DNA of 64,000 nt from Psychrobacter celer (GCF_016107555.1 NZ_JABASU010000007.1:1-64000); one strand, 5' to 3'; shown: positions 46,891-55,861, counted from the stretch's first letter. Notes: generated from the letters alone by a model not told the origin. Translations and numbers: made by a program.

Positions 46891-47721
46891 CTAAGCGGGG
46901 TTATCGATATCGATAAAGCGCACAGATAGACCAAATTGTTGAGCGACGATATCTCCGAGTGCTTGAATCCCTGCGCGCTCTGTCGCGTGATGGCCACATG
47001 CAAAGTAATCAATCCCAAGCTCACGGGCGCTATGGGTCGTGCGCTCTGATATCTCGCCTGAGATATAAGCATCACAGCCCATGGCTGCGGCTTGCTCGAT
47101 CATATCTTGCGCGCCGCCAGTACAGATGCCGATACGTTTTAACAGTTTTGGGGCGGCTGTATCTGCGGCTCTATCTGCCAAATACTGATAATGACCTGAG
47201 ATATGTAGCGGTATGCGTCCTAGGGCTTGCGTGATGGTCTGAGTTAGGCTTTCCGCGTTTTGCGGCGGGCATGTGGCGATATTGCCAACGGGGTGCGGTT
47301 CATGAGGGTATAGCGCCTCTGTGATGGTCAGCCCTAACATCTCGGCGAGCTTGGCATTGTTACCGATTTTTGGATGAGCATCGAGCGGCAAGTGATAGCC
47401 AATCAGCGAGATTCCGTGTTGCATCAATTTACGAATACGCTGGCCTTTCATGCCAGTGATGGTCATCGGTTCGCCTTTCCAAAAATACCCATGATGGACC
47501 ATAATCGCATCGGCGTCCTCGGCGATGGCAGCATCGATGAGTGCCTCGCAAGCCGTCACGCCAGTCACGATGCGTCTGATAGGCCGGCCGCCATCGACTT
47601 GTAGGCCATTTGGCGCATAGTCTTTAAATGCGCTGGCAGACAGATAGTCATCACAAAACTCAGTCAGCGCTTGGGCAGTAATCGTCATATCGGCAGAGGT
47701 CGGGGTATCGTGAGCGGTCAT
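46891..47721 (-). CDS. NIF3-like dinuclear metal centre protein
   Basis: A 276-residue member of the NIF3/YbgI family, which forms hexameric rings with two metal ions per subunit. The metal-binding His residues appear in MVHHGYFWKG and in YHLPLDAHPKIGNNAKLAE; the second half shows GICTGGAQDMIEQA, DAYISGEISERTTHSARELGIDYFACGHHATERAG. It is close in length to E. coli YbgI (247 aa). Its job is not settled; GTP cyclohydrolase-like or hydrolase roles have been proposed for the family. It stands alone on the minus strand, upstream of and divergent from the DegS-like gene. Confidence 0.93.
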   Translation of the reverse strand: MTAHDTPTSADMTITAQALTEFCDDYLSASAFKDYAPNGLQVDGGRPIRRIVTGVTACEALIDAAIAEDADAIMVHHGYFWKGEPMTITGMKGQRIRKLMQHGISLIGYHLPLDAHPKIGNNAKLAEMLGLTITEALYPHEPHPVGNIATCPPQNAESLTQTITQALGRIPLHISGHYQYLADRAADTAAPKLLKRIGICTGGAQDMIEQAAAMGCDAYISGEISERTTHSARELGIDYFACGHHATERAGIQALGDIVAQQFGLSVRFIDIDNPA

Positions 47722-47882
47722 GGTGGTTCCTTGTCGTTATTTGCGTTATTTGATTGGCCAGTGAGACAAATAATCTGCATTTTAGCATGACAGTGCCAAA
47801 GAGTAGACAAGGCCAATAACTGAAATGGTACACGATGCGTTACTATTCGGTAGAATTGGCAGTTATAATTTGCCTATGGTAG

Positions 47883-47985
47883 GTCAGCTTTAGAACTGAC
47901 GATATACAAGACCACTTGAGCGATAGCGTTTTGCTGCTGATATTTGCTATGCTATTGCTCAAAGTAGGCCAGTAGTAACTGGCCT
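47883..47985 (+). promoter_or_regulatory. Three tandem hairpins upstream of the DegS-like gene
   Basis: Three inverted repeats follow each other: GTCAG/CTGAC (47883-47900), TTGAGCGATAGC/GCTATTGCTCAA (47916-47927 with 47951-47962, 11 of 12 matching), and AGGCCAGT/ACTGGCCT (47966-47985, perfect). No T run follows. They could shape a 5' leader or bind a regulator. Confidence 0.45.
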
Positions 47986-48057
47986 GCGATTTGTCCCGGT
48001 TTTATTTATCATTGTTTTTTTATTGTTTGTGTGCATCAAAATTATAGAGGTTTTTAT

Positions 48058-49362
48058 ATGTCGCCATCCCCGAACACCAATAACAAGGCGTCTGTGTTAA
48101 AGTGGCTTCCTTGGATCTTATTGCTGCTAGTATTGGCAGCGTTTACCTGGTTGTTCATGAGTATGAAAACGACGTCAGAGGCGACGTGGGAGCCACCGAG
48201 GACGTCACCTGCTGAGCAGCAAGCATCGGCTCCTGTCGCTGACACGCCTGCATCGATCTCCTCTTATCATAATGCCGTCGCCCGCGCGTCACAGTCGGTC
48301 GTCAATATCTATACCACGCAGACCATGGCCGAGCATCCATACATGAATGACCCTGTCTTGCGCCGTTTTTTTGAGTTTCACGGCGGGCCATCGCAGGATC
48401 AAGGCTCTACCAACTTAGGCTCTGGGGTGATTGTCTCAGAAGACGGCTATATCGTGACCAACGCCCATGTCATCGAAAAAGCCGATGAAATCACCGTCGC
48501 GTTTAATGACGGGCGTAAGAGCCGCGCCAAGATCATCGGTACCGATCCTGATAGTGATTTGGCGGTGATCAAAGTCGATATGACCGGACTGACGCCGCTT
48601 GGTTTCCGCGAGGATCCTATCCGCGTCGGCGATTTGGCCTTGGCCATTGGCAACCCGTTCGGTGTCGGCCAAACGGTAACGCAAGGGATCATCTCCGCCA
48701 CTGGGCGTACTGGTCTTGGAGTCAATAAGTTTGAAGACTTTATTCAGACCGATGCGGCGATCAACCCTGGTAACTCAGGCGGCGCGCTCGTCGATGCGCA
48801 TGGCGAGCTGGTCGGTATCAATACCGTGATATTTTCCCGCTCTGGCGGCTCGATGGGCATCGGCTTTGCTATTCCGACCGCCCTTGTCGAACAGGTGATG
48901 AATGCCTTAATCAAAGATGGCAAGGTCAGTCGTGGCTGGCTAGGTATCGAGATTCAGTCACAGCTTCGTGATCCTACGCAGCTTGAGACCTCGACCGGTG
49001 TAGAAGTATTAAACGTCATCGACCAAAGTCCTGCAGCCAAAAGTGGCCTACGAGTGGGCGATATTATCTTGACCATCGACGGGGTCGAGATGACCGATGC
49101 CAATACCTTGATTCAGTATGTGGCCCGTAAGCCGCCCAATACTGAGCTCAATGCCCAGATACTACGCCAAGGCAAAAACGCGCAGGTAAAAATCGTATTA
49201 GAGGAGCGTCCGGTACAAGAGCCAACCCCGCGTCCCGTCATCATTCACGACGAAACGCTTGGCGGTTCCGGTCAGCCATACTTACCAGATGAAGAGGTAC
49301 CGATGATGTCAGAGGCAGAGCGTGATCGTATGCGTGAGGAGCTACTTAAGCTGTTTGAGTAG
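48058..49362 (+). CDS. DegS/AlgW-like membrane-anchored serine protease
   Basis: A trypsin-like HtrA protease of 434 residues. A single N-terminal hydrophobic segment (about residues 12-33) anchors it to the inner membrane. The catalytic triad is His137 (TNAHVI), Asp167 (DSDLAVI) and Ser240 (GNSGG). One PDZ domain (about residues 290-385) follows, in contrast to the two of DegP/DegQ, and this layout fits DegS and AlgW, which cut anti-sigma factor RseA/MucA to release the envelope-stress sigma factor. A Pro- and Glu-rich tail is extra. ATG 48058 has AGAGGT upstream; the frame extends to 48031. The upstream region has a run of hairpins. Confidence 0.92.
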   Translation: MSPSPNTNNKASVLKWLPWILLLLVLAAFTWLFMSMKTTSEATWEPPRTSPAEQQASAPVADTPASISSYHNAVARASQSVVNIYTTQTMAEHPYMNDPVLRRFFEFHGGPSQDQGSTNLGSGVIVSEDGYIVTNAHVIEKADEITVAFNDGRKSRAKIIGTDPDSDLAVIKVDMTGLTPLGFREDPIRVGDLALAIGNPFGVGQTVTQGIISATGRTGLGVNKFEDFIQTDAAINPGNSGGALVDAHGELVGINTVIFSRSGGSMGIGFAIPTALVEQVMNALIKDGKVSRGWLGIEIQSQLRDPTQLETSTGVEVLNVIDQSPAAKSGLRVGDIILTIDGVEMTDANTLIQYVARKPPNTELNAQILRQGKNAQVKIVLEERPVQEPTPRPVIIHDETLGGSGQPYLPDEEVPMMSEAERDRMREELLKLFE

Positions 49363-49385
49363 GGTATAGAGGTCGGTAACTGCCA

Positions 49386-49426
49386 CAAAAAAGCGCGCTG
49401 CCTTTTGAGGTAGCGCGTTTTTCTGT
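49386..49426. terminator. Bidirectional terminator between the DegS-like gene and the ferredoxin gene
   Basis: Arms AAAAAGCGCGCTGCC and GGTAGCGCGTTTTT pair with one G-T mismatch and one shift around a 6-base loop (about 49388-49422), with A/T runs on both sides. Confidence 0.85.
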
Positions 49427-49453
49427 GGCTTCTGGTTTTAAAGTGAGCCGTCT

Positions 49454-49720
49454 TTACTTAATCACGGGCTCATGATTGATATGAATGACCCCTTGCACAC
49501 GGCAACAGCAAGGTAGGATCTCATCCTCATCTATCATCGCCAGCGGCTCAAATGGATAGTCGACGCTGTGTGAGCTTGAGATACGCTTGACGCGGCAGCT
49601 ACCGCAGTAGCCTTCGCGGCACTGATAGCTGATATCGTGCCCAGTACGCAGTAAGCCGTCTAGCAAGGTCTCGCTATCATGCAAATAAAAGCGCTGTTTG
49701 CTGGTCACTACCCACGTCAT
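49454..49720 (-). CDS. 2Fe-2S ferredoxin, YfaE-like
   Basis: An 88-residue plant-type ferredoxin. The cluster ligands are the three Cys in CREGYCGSC plus the later Cys in LPCCCRVQ. In E. coli YfaE lies right behind nrdB and gives electrons to build the diferric tyrosyl radical cofactor of the reductase small subunit; the location here, 104 bases after nrdB in the same direction, suggests the same job. The ATG at 49718-49720 starts MTWVVTSKQRFYL. Confidence 0.9.
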   Translation of the reverse strand: MTWVVTSKQRFYLHDSETLLDGLLRTGHDISYQCREGYCGSCRVKRISSSHSVDYPFEPLAMIDEDEILPCCCRVQGVIHINHEPVIK

Positions 49721-49823
49721 TGCCCAAGCTCCTGATGGTCATTTTTATTGGTGTTTTTTGCCTTGATGATAGCGCGCCTGTATGACAGCGATATGTCATC
49801 GACGCGCTAATAACATCTAAAAA

Positions 49824-50957
49824 TTACAGCTCAAAGTCATCAAAGTCGCTGTCTGACAGATCAGAGTCGATCTGACCGACCAAGTATGAGCTAATCTCTG
49901 TCTCTTGCGGTGCCACTTGTACGTTGTCAGACGACAGCCACGTATTAATCCATGGGATAGGGTTTGATTTTGAATTTGGGAACGCCGCTGGCAAGCCGAC
50001 CGCTTCCATGCGCAGGTTGGTGATGTATTCGATATACTGACAAAGAATGTCTTTGTTTAGACCGATCATCGAGCCATCTTTAAACAGATAACCTGCCCAT
50101 TGTTTTTCTTGCTCAGCAGCCTTCCGGAATATCTCGATACTTTCATCAAAACACTCTGCAGCAATCTCGACCATCTCAGGATCATCTTTACCATTACGCA
50201 TCAGATTGATCATGTGCTGAGTACCCGTCAAATGCAGCGCCTCATCACGCGCGATCAGTTTGATGATCTTGGCGTTGCCTTCCATCAATTTTCGCTCAGC
50301 GAAGGCAAACGAGCAGGCAAACGACACATAAAAACGAATGGCTTCTAGGACGTTGACCGCCATGATGCACAGATACATCTGTTTTTTGAGTGACTTTAGA
50401 TCGACGGTGATCTGCTCGCCATTGATATTGTGCGTACCAGCACCGTATAGGCTATACAGCTGCGAGTTGCGGTACAGATCGTCATAATACTGCGCAATAT
50501 CAGAGGCGCGCTGCAAGATATGCTCGTTTTCCATGATATCATCAAAGATAACGCCAGGGTCATTGACGATATTGCGGATGATATGGGTATAGCTGCGCGA
50601 GTGAATGGTCTCGGAGAACGACCACGTCTCGATCCAAGTCTCCAGCTCAGGGATAGACACCAGCGGGAGTAGCACCACGTTTGGGCTACGGCCTTGGATA
50701 GAGTCGAGTAGGGTCTGATACTTGAGGTTGCTCAAAAATATATGCTGCTCGTGCGAGGAGAGGTTGCTAAAGTCGATACGGTCGCGTGACACATCGACTT
50801 CCTCTGGACGCCAAAAAAACGACAGTTGTTTTTCGATCAATTGCTCAAAGATTGGGTGCTTTTGCTGGTCATAACGCGCCACGTTGACTGGCTGACCAAA
50901 AAACATCGGCTCTGTCAGCGCATTGTTTGGCGTTTGAGAAAAAATCGAGTACGTCAT
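49824..50957 (-). CDS. nrdB: Ribonucleoside-diphosphate reductase class Ia, beta subunit
   Basis: The small subunit that houses the diiron-tyrosyl radical cofactor for making deoxyribonucleotides. The 377-residue protein has the iron ligand pattern: [45 protein letters not shown], and [13 protein letters not shown]. The C-terminal tail (DSDFDDFEL) docks on the large subunit. It is the class Ia form, as the ferredoxin neighbour and NrdA indicate. In the same transcriptional direction as nrdA but separated from it by about 2.4 kb of unrelated genes. Confidence 0.97.
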   Translation of the reverse strand: MTYSIFSQTPNNALTEPMFFGQPVNVARYDQQKHPIFEQLIEKQLSFFWRPEEVDVSRDRIDFSNLSSHEQHIFLSNLKYQTLLDSIQGRSPNVVLLPLVSIPELETWIETWSFSETIHSRSYTHIIRNIVNDPGVIFDDIMENEHILQRASDIAQYYDDLYRNSQLYSLYGAGTHNINGEQITVDLKSLKKQMYLCIMAVNVLEAIRFYVSFACSFAFAERKLMEGNAKIIKLIARDEALHLTGTQHMINLMRNGKDDPEMVEIAAECFDESIEIFRKAAEQEKQWAGYLFKDGSMIGLNKDILCQYIEYITNLRMEAVGLPAAFPNSKSNPIPWINTWLSSDNVQVAPQETEISSYLVGQIDSDLSDSDFDDFEL

Positions 50958-51009
50958 TGTTCTACCTTTATCAGTAATACGGTTGTTGGTTTATATGGAG
51001 TTGATGGTT

Positions 51010-51387
51010 TTATAAGTTTTCTAGCGATATTTGTTCTGGGGTTTGTCCGTCATTCATATAGGCTTTGAGTATCTCGCTTAGCTCTGCATCATCTAGGGCA
51101 TCTAGCTCGTCGATTGCGCTTTTGCGTCGGGTACTTATGCCGTCGTCATCGGTGTCTTTTGGCGGTTTTTGCTCAGCCTTTTTATTGGCTCTTTTGGTGG
51201 GTTTTTTGGGCGTTTTGGTCTCGATTGTGCCGGCGTGCTCGCTTAGCTGCTGTCGTACCTCGGCGATGTCAACGTCTATTTGTACGATATGCGAGCTACC
51301 ATCGTTTAGGTCAGAAAACACGTTTGGGATAAAAAGCCCACCGTCTTTGATGATTGCGGTATATTGCACGTCTATGACCTCCGTCAT
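51010..51387 (-). CDS. Antitoxin-like protein of unknown function
   Basis: A 125-residue protein. The first 45 residues (YTAIIKDGGLFIPNVFSDLNDGSSHIVQIDVDI) resemble the AbrB-like small antitoxin domain of the DUF104/AF2212 type, which begins Y-x-x-G-x-F-x-P. A basic Lys/Pro-rich linker (about residues 58-80) is followed by an acidic C-terminal part that ends YMNDGQTPEQISLENL. The neighbouring Phd antitoxin ends with nearly the same motif (MNDGQTPIKVTLDDL). No toxin gene follows it; nrdB comes after 52 bases. Function inferred from these two weak similarities only. Confidence 0.55.
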   Translation of the reverse strand: MTEVIDVQYTAIIKDGGLFIPNVFSDLNDGSSHIVQIDVDIAEVRQQLSEHAGTIETKTPKKPTKRANKKAEQKPPKDTDDDGISTRRKSAIDELDALDDAELSEILKAYMNDGQTPEQISLENL

Positions 51388-51451
51388 TTTTATTCTTTAT
51401 GTGTTGCGATTATAGCGGTAAAGTTAAAGGGTTTTTTTGATTATACTTAAG

Positions 51452-51739
51452 CTATGGCTGGCGTACTGCAAGGTTTTCATACACCTTATTGTTTTCTCTT
51501 TTGCCGACAGCCAGCACATAGACCACCACAACGTCATCTTTGACGCTATATACCAAACGATAGCCTACAGTACGCAATTTGATTTTATAGGTATCTGGAT
51601 GCCCTGAGAGTTTTGACGCAGGCACATGAGGATTGGATAGTCGCTGCTGTAATTTTTTCTTAAATTGCTGCTGGATACTTGGCGATATTTTTTTCCATTC
51701 TTTTAACGCTAACGGGTGAAACTCAAGACTATAAGTCAT
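51452..51739 (-). CDS. RelE/ParE family toxin
   Basis: A 95-residue type II toxin. It begins MTYSLEFHPLALKEWKKISPSIQQQFKKKL, then KLSGHPDTYKIKLRTVGYRLVYSVKDDVVVVYVLAVGKRENNKVY. This is the RelE pattern, with basic residues on the strand Y-K-I-K-L-R and the C-terminal R-E-x-x-x-V-Y block. It probably cleaves ribosome-bound mRNA. The start overlaps the antitoxin stop by 11 bases, which is the standard coupling. Confidence 0.92.
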   Translation of the reverse strand: MTYSLEFHPLALKEWKKISPSIQQQFKKKLQQRLSNPHVPASKLSGHPDTYKIKLRTVGYRLVYSVKDDVVVVYVLAVGKRENNKVYENLAVRQP

Positions 51740-51980
51740 CGAGCGTAACCTTTATCGGTGTCTGCCCGTCATTCATGCGAGCATCAACGGTTTGGCTAAG
51801 TGCCATATCGTCCATCGCCTCCATCATACGCTCGTACATGTCTGTGGAAACTAAGTAAGCCACGGGCTTATTGTGATTTAAAATAGCAACGGATTCACCA
51901 TCCGACTGTTTAATCAGTGCCGAAGGGTTGGTCTTGAGCTCTGAGATACTGGCTGTCTGTGTCGCAAATATCGGTTGCAT
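51729..51980 (-). CDS. Phd/YefM family antitoxin
   Basis: An 83-residue antitoxin. The N-terminal DNA-binding part reads ATQTASISELKTNPSALIK, then ESVAILNHNKPVAYLVSTDMYERMMEAM, the Phd/YefM fold. The C-terminal tail (MNDGQTPIKVTLDDL) would wrap the RelE toxin and should be unstructured without it. It lies first in the two-gene toxin-antitoxin operon. The complex likely represses its own promoter. Confidence 0.9.
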   Translation of the reverse strand: MQPIFATQTASISELKTNPSALIKQSDGESVAILNHNKPVAYLVSTDMYERMMEAMDDMALSQTVDARMNDGQTPIKVTLDDL

Positions 51981-52112
51981 GATTCATTCTCCGCTAAAAT
52001 TATGCTCTAAATATAGGTCTAATTTTAGCACGAAAATTAAGTCTTATTTGTTATTGTGTTAAATTAAATATTTGCGGTAGCCAATCCCGCCTACCGCTTG
52101 TATTTTCACAAG

Positions 52113-53255
52113 CTATTTTGAGCCTTTATTAAATGAACTTAATAATCCAGTTAACTGTTCAATACCGTCAAAAGTTGTTGGCATTTGGTCTTCAGTAGCC
52201 ACAATAGGAGCAAAAATAACGCTTTCGAACCTCTCGAAACTTTCTTTCATACCTTCTCTTAAATCTTTAGTATCTGAGTCATAATTATGTATAAATTGAC
52301 AAAGAGTTAAACGTAAATCAATCTGGAGTATTTGAGACTTAATTGACTTAACGTTGACTAAAGATATTCTAAAAAAGTACAGTAGTATAAATAAAAACAA
52401 AACTGTTGAGATGGTTACTATTATAAATACAGGACTATCAAAATTGTTAGAAACTAAATAATTAGCTGACCAAACAGATTTTGATATTATAAGTAAGATT
52501 ATTATGGCCATCAGGATATAGTATGCACCATTTTGCCAATCTAACTCTTTTTTCTTCTGTTCTCTAAGTGCTCTGAAGCCGTTTGATAAGCCAACAAAAT
52601 TATATTCACTTTTCTGTTCTTCGAGTGATTTTTGTATTTCTTCAATATCTTGTTTTAAAAGTTCGTTTGAATTTAGCTTTTTTGCTATAAAATCTTCATT
52701 ACTTTTTAATGTAGCGACAGTTTCAATGACTTCAGGATCAAGATGTTGTTGTAAATGTTTACCAAACACTTCTTTAGGAATAATAAACCATAGATATGTC
52801 AAACGTTTGAAACTATCCTCTGATAAGCAATCAGAATTAAATACCAGTTTTTCAGTGTGTTGAGCAAAAAACTCTCTTAGTTTTTCGTCTGTAGTAATGA
52901 GAGAAAATTCATACATATCTGCATACAATACTAAATAAAGACTATCTATTACCTCATTAGGAGTAAGTGAGTCTGAATGCATGTCACTATGGATTCTAAA
53001 TAAAATATGATTTTGATAGGATAGTAAGTGACTATTAACAGCATTGTTAACATCTACCCAGTTATTAAACTTCAAATCCTGAGTGTCTAGAGAATTAATT
53101 TTTTCAATATTATTATCGCTTAAAATAATTCTAAAAGTATTTATTATTTTTCGCTGCTTTTCAGTACATTCGTTAGTAGTAGAATAATCATTTAAATAAG
53201 CAATTACTTTGTCTGTTAACGATTTAAATTCTTCGCTTTTATACTTATATAGCAT
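52113..53255 (-). CDS. Two-span membrane protein of unknown function, AT-rich
   Basis: A 380-residue protein not recognised. The N-terminal 180 residues look helical and soluble. A coiled-coil stretch (about residues 184-218, ELLKQDIEEIQKSLEEQKSE) follows, then two hydrophobic segments (about 244-263 and 276-295), then a helical tail with RISLVNVKSIKSQILQIDLRLTLCQFIHNY and TFDGIEQLTGLLSSF. The start at 53255 is preceded by GAGGTAAGG; the frame runs to 53321 without a better site. The gene is visibly AT-rich compared with nrdA and nrdB on either side and uses many AAA, AAT and TTA codons, which suggests it was acquired from elsewhere. No relationship to reductase function is apparent. Confidence 0.65.
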   Translation of the reverse strand: MLYKYKSEEFKSLTDKVIAYLNDYSTTNECTEKQRKIINTFRIILSDNNIEKINSLDTQDLKFNNWVDVNNAVNSHLLSYQNHILFRIHSDMHSDSLTPNEVIDSLYLVLYADMYEFSLITTDEKLREFFAQHTEKLVFNSDCLSEDSFKRLTYLWFIIPKEVFGKHLQQHLDPEVIETVATLKSNEDFIAKKLNSNELLKQDIEEIQKSLEEQKSEYNFVGLSNGFRALREQKKKELDWQNGAYYILMAIIILLIISKSVWSANYLVSNNFDSPVFIIVTISTVLFLFILLYFFRISLVNVKSIKSQILQIDLRLTLCQFIHNYDSDTKDLREGMKESFERFESVIFAPIVATEDQMPTTFDGIEQLTGLLSSFNKGSK

Positions 53256-53388
53256 CCTTACCTCAACTGAAAAATATTTTATAAATATAAAATAAGCGTA
53301 TAAGATTATAGCGCAACTCAAAAAGATAAAAATCTGAAAGGGCTACGCTATAAACTTATAATTGTGTAATAGACTTTATGAGAAAGCT

Positions 53389-55665
53389 CTAAATCTTACA
53401 AGCACCGCCAGCACAATCATCTTCCATATCCGCTTGCGCGTCATTGGCACCATCACGGGTGTTATGGTAGTACAACGTCTTCACGCCCATTTTATAAGCG
53501 TTTAGCAAATCTTTGAGCAATATCTTCATCGGTACACGGCCTCCTTCATAACGCACCGGATCGTAGTTGGTATTGGCTGAGATACTTTGGTCGACGAACT
53601 TTTGCATGATAGCGACCAGCTTTAGGTAACCGTCATTGTTTGGCATTTGCCATAGTAGCTCGTACTGCTCTTTTAGCTTGTCAATCTCAGGAACGACTTG
53701 CTTTAAGATGCCATCTTTTGAGGCTTTGATAGACACCAGACCGCGTGGTGGCTCGATACCGTTGGTGGCGTTGGCGATCTGACTTGAGGTCTCAGACGGC
53801 ATCAAGGCGGTAAGGGTCGAGTTGCGTAGACCGTGTTCGGTAATCTCACTACGTAGCGTTTCCCAATCGAGATGTAGTGGCTCTTGGCAGATGTTATCCA
53901 AGTCAGACTTATAAGTATCGATCGGCAAAATACCTTGCGAGTACGTGGTCTCATTAAAGGCAGGGCACGCGCCTTGCTCTTTGGCCAATTTGTTTGAGGC
54001 TTTGAGCAGATAGTACTGTAGTGCTTCAAAGGTTTGATGTGTCAGACCCAATGCTGAATCATCTGAGTATCGCACGCCATTTTTGGCCAAGTAGTACGCA
54101 TAGTTGATCACTCCCACACCTAAGGTACGGCGACGCATACTGCCATTTTCAGCAGCTTTGACCGGATAGTCTTGATAGTCGAGTAGGGCGTCTAGTGCAC
54201 GGACGATCAGCTCTGCTGGCTCTTCGATGTCGCTGACGCTCTCGACTTTACCTAAATTGACCGCTGATAGCGTACAAAGCGCGATCTCGCCAGTCTCGTC
54301 ATTGATGTTGTCAAGTGGTTTGGTCGGTAAGGCAATCTCCATACACAGGTTTGACTGGCGAATCGGTGCCACGCTCGCGTCAAATGGGCTATGGGTGTTG
54401 CAATGATCGACGTTTTGGATATAGATACGACCCGTACTGGCGCGCTCTTGCATCATCAGGCTGAACAAATCAGCAGCTGGGATTTGACGGCTACGGATGT
54501 TTGGGTCTTGCTCATACTGGGTGTATAGCGCTTCAAATTTGTCCTGATCTTCAAAAAACGCATCATACAAGCCTGGGACATCCGAGGGCGAAAACAGCGA
54601 GATGTCTTGGCCTTTGATCAGGCGAGTGTATAGCGTTTTGTTGATTTGCACGCCATAGTCCATATGACGGACGCGGTTGTCTTCGACGCCGCGGTTGTTT
54701 TTGAGGACGAGTAACGACTCAACTTCTAGATGCCATAGTGGGTAAAACAGCGTTGCAGCACCGCCGCGTACGCCGCCTTGTGAGCAACACTTCACCGCAG
54801 TTTGGAATAATTTATAGAATGGAATACAGCCAGTATGCTGCGCTTCACCGCCGCGAATAGGGCTGCCAAGGGCGCGAATACGACCAGCGTTGATGCCGAT
54901 ACCAGCGCGCTGTGACACATAACGCACGATGGCGCTGGTGGTGGCGTTGATAGAGTCTAGGCTATCGCCGCATTCGATCAAGACGCACGAGCTAAACTGA
55001 CGCGATGGCGTGCGCACACCCGACATGATAGGCGTCGGTAGGGAAATCTTAAACTGTGAGGTCGCATCATAAAAGCGTTTGACATAGCTTAAGCGGCTGG
55101 CCTTGTCGTAGTTGGCAAACAGGCACATACCGACCAGCATATACAAAAACTGCGGGCTTTCATAAACGCGCTTGGTGACGCGATCTTGTACGAGGTATTT
55201 GCCTGCCATTTGCTCTACCGCGGCATAGGCAAGATTCATATCGCGCCAGTGGTCGATGTACTCGTTTAACTCATCAAACTCGCTACGGCTATAGTCGGCT
55301 AGGATATGCTCATCGTATTTGCCTGCCTCTGTCAGAGTCGTCACATGATCAAATAGGTGCGGCGGGGTAAATTTGTTATACGCAATCTTACGCAAGTGAA
55401 AGATAGCAAGGCGCGCGGCCAGATACTGATAATCAGGCGTCTCTTCAGAGATCAAATCTGCGGCAGACTTGATGATGGTTTCGTGAATGTCACGGGTTTT
55501 GATGCCTTCATAAAACTGAATATGCGACTTTAGCTCAACTTGTGAGACAGACACATTATCTAAATCGTGCGCGGCCCATTCGATCACCTTATGAATTTTA
55601 TCCAAATCAATAAGCTCTAATCGTCCGTCACGTTTGGTCACTTTGATTTTGTCGATGTGTGTCAT
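53389..55665 (-). CDS. nrdA: Ribonucleoside-diphosphate reductase class Ia, alpha subunit
   Basis: The large catalytic subunit, reducing ribonucleoside diphosphates with a thiyl radical. The ATP-cone at the N-terminus (VTKRDGRLELIDLDKIHKVI) allows allosteric control by ATP/dATP. Active-site Cys occur in the SSCVLIE, NLCMEIALP and C-terminal CAGGACKI segments; the last holds the redox pair that passes electrons from thioredoxin or glutaredoxin. The 758-residue length agrees with E. coli NrdA (761). AAGAGGG precedes the ATG. Two likely NrdR boxes lie upstream. Confidence 0.98.
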   Translation of the reverse strand: MTHIDKIKVTKRDGRLELIDLDKIHKVIEWAAHDLDNVSVSQVELKSHIQFYEGIKTRDIHETIIKSAADLISEETPDYQYLAARLAIFHLRKIAYNKFTPPHLFDHVTTLTEAGKYDEHILADYSRSEFDELNEYIDHWRDMNLAYAAVEQMAGKYLVQDRVTKRVYESPQFLYMLVGMCLFANYDKASRLSYVKRFYDATSQFKISLPTPIMSGVRTPSRQFSSCVLIECGDSLDSINATTSAIVRYVSQRAGIGINAGRIRALGSPIRGGEAQHTGCIPFYKLFQTAVKCCSQGGVRGGAATLFYPLWHLEVESLLVLKNNRGVEDNRVRHMDYGVQINKTLYTRLIKGQDISLFSPSDVPGLYDAFFEDQDKFEALYTQYEQDPNIRSRQIPAADLFSLMMQERASTGRIYIQNVDHCNTHSPFDASVAPIRQSNLCMEIALPTKPLDNINDETGEIALCTLSAVNLGKVESVSDIEEPAELIVRALDALLDYQDYPVKAAENGSMRRRTLGVGVINYAYYLAKNGVRYSDDSALGLTHQTFEALQYYLLKASNKLAKEQGACPAFNETTYSQGILPIDTYKSDLDNICQEPLHLDWETLRSEITEHGLRNSTLTALMPSETSSQIANATNGIEPPRGLVSIKASKDGILKQVVPEIDKLKEQYELLWQMPNNDGYLKLVAIMQKFVDQSISANTNYDPVRYEGGRVPMKILLKDLLNAYKMGVKTLYYHNTRDGANDAQADMEDDCAGGACKI

Positions 55666-55813
55666 ATTGCCCTCTTAAGTTGATTGCTTATTGTGATGCA
55701 AAGCGGAAATAGCCCGCTGGCATGCTTTATGACGCTATAGCTGTCTTGTGGTGGTAGGGTGTTTTTTTAGGCAAAACTCTACCGCTGCTCGTAGTAAATT
55801 AAAAATTCACTGA

Positions 55814-55861
55814 GCACTACATATAGCGTATTTGTTAGTAGGTAGGCACAATATAGCGGGA
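55814..55861 (-). promoter_or_regulatory. Pair of NrdR-box-like sites upstream of nrdA
   Basis: Site 1, GCACTACATATAGCGT at 55814-55829, matches the NrdR consensus ACACWATATATWGTGT at 13 of 16 positions. Site 2, GCACAATATAGCGGGA at 55846-55861, matches at 11 of 16. Their starts are 32 bases apart, three helical turns, the spacing expected for cooperative NrdR binding. Site 2 contains TATATT on the minus strand, a possible -10. Confidence 0.6.

Noticed and set aside
51010..53388. The nrd insertion as a prophage or complete transposon
   Set aside because: No integrase, transposase or terminal repeat is visible at its edges.
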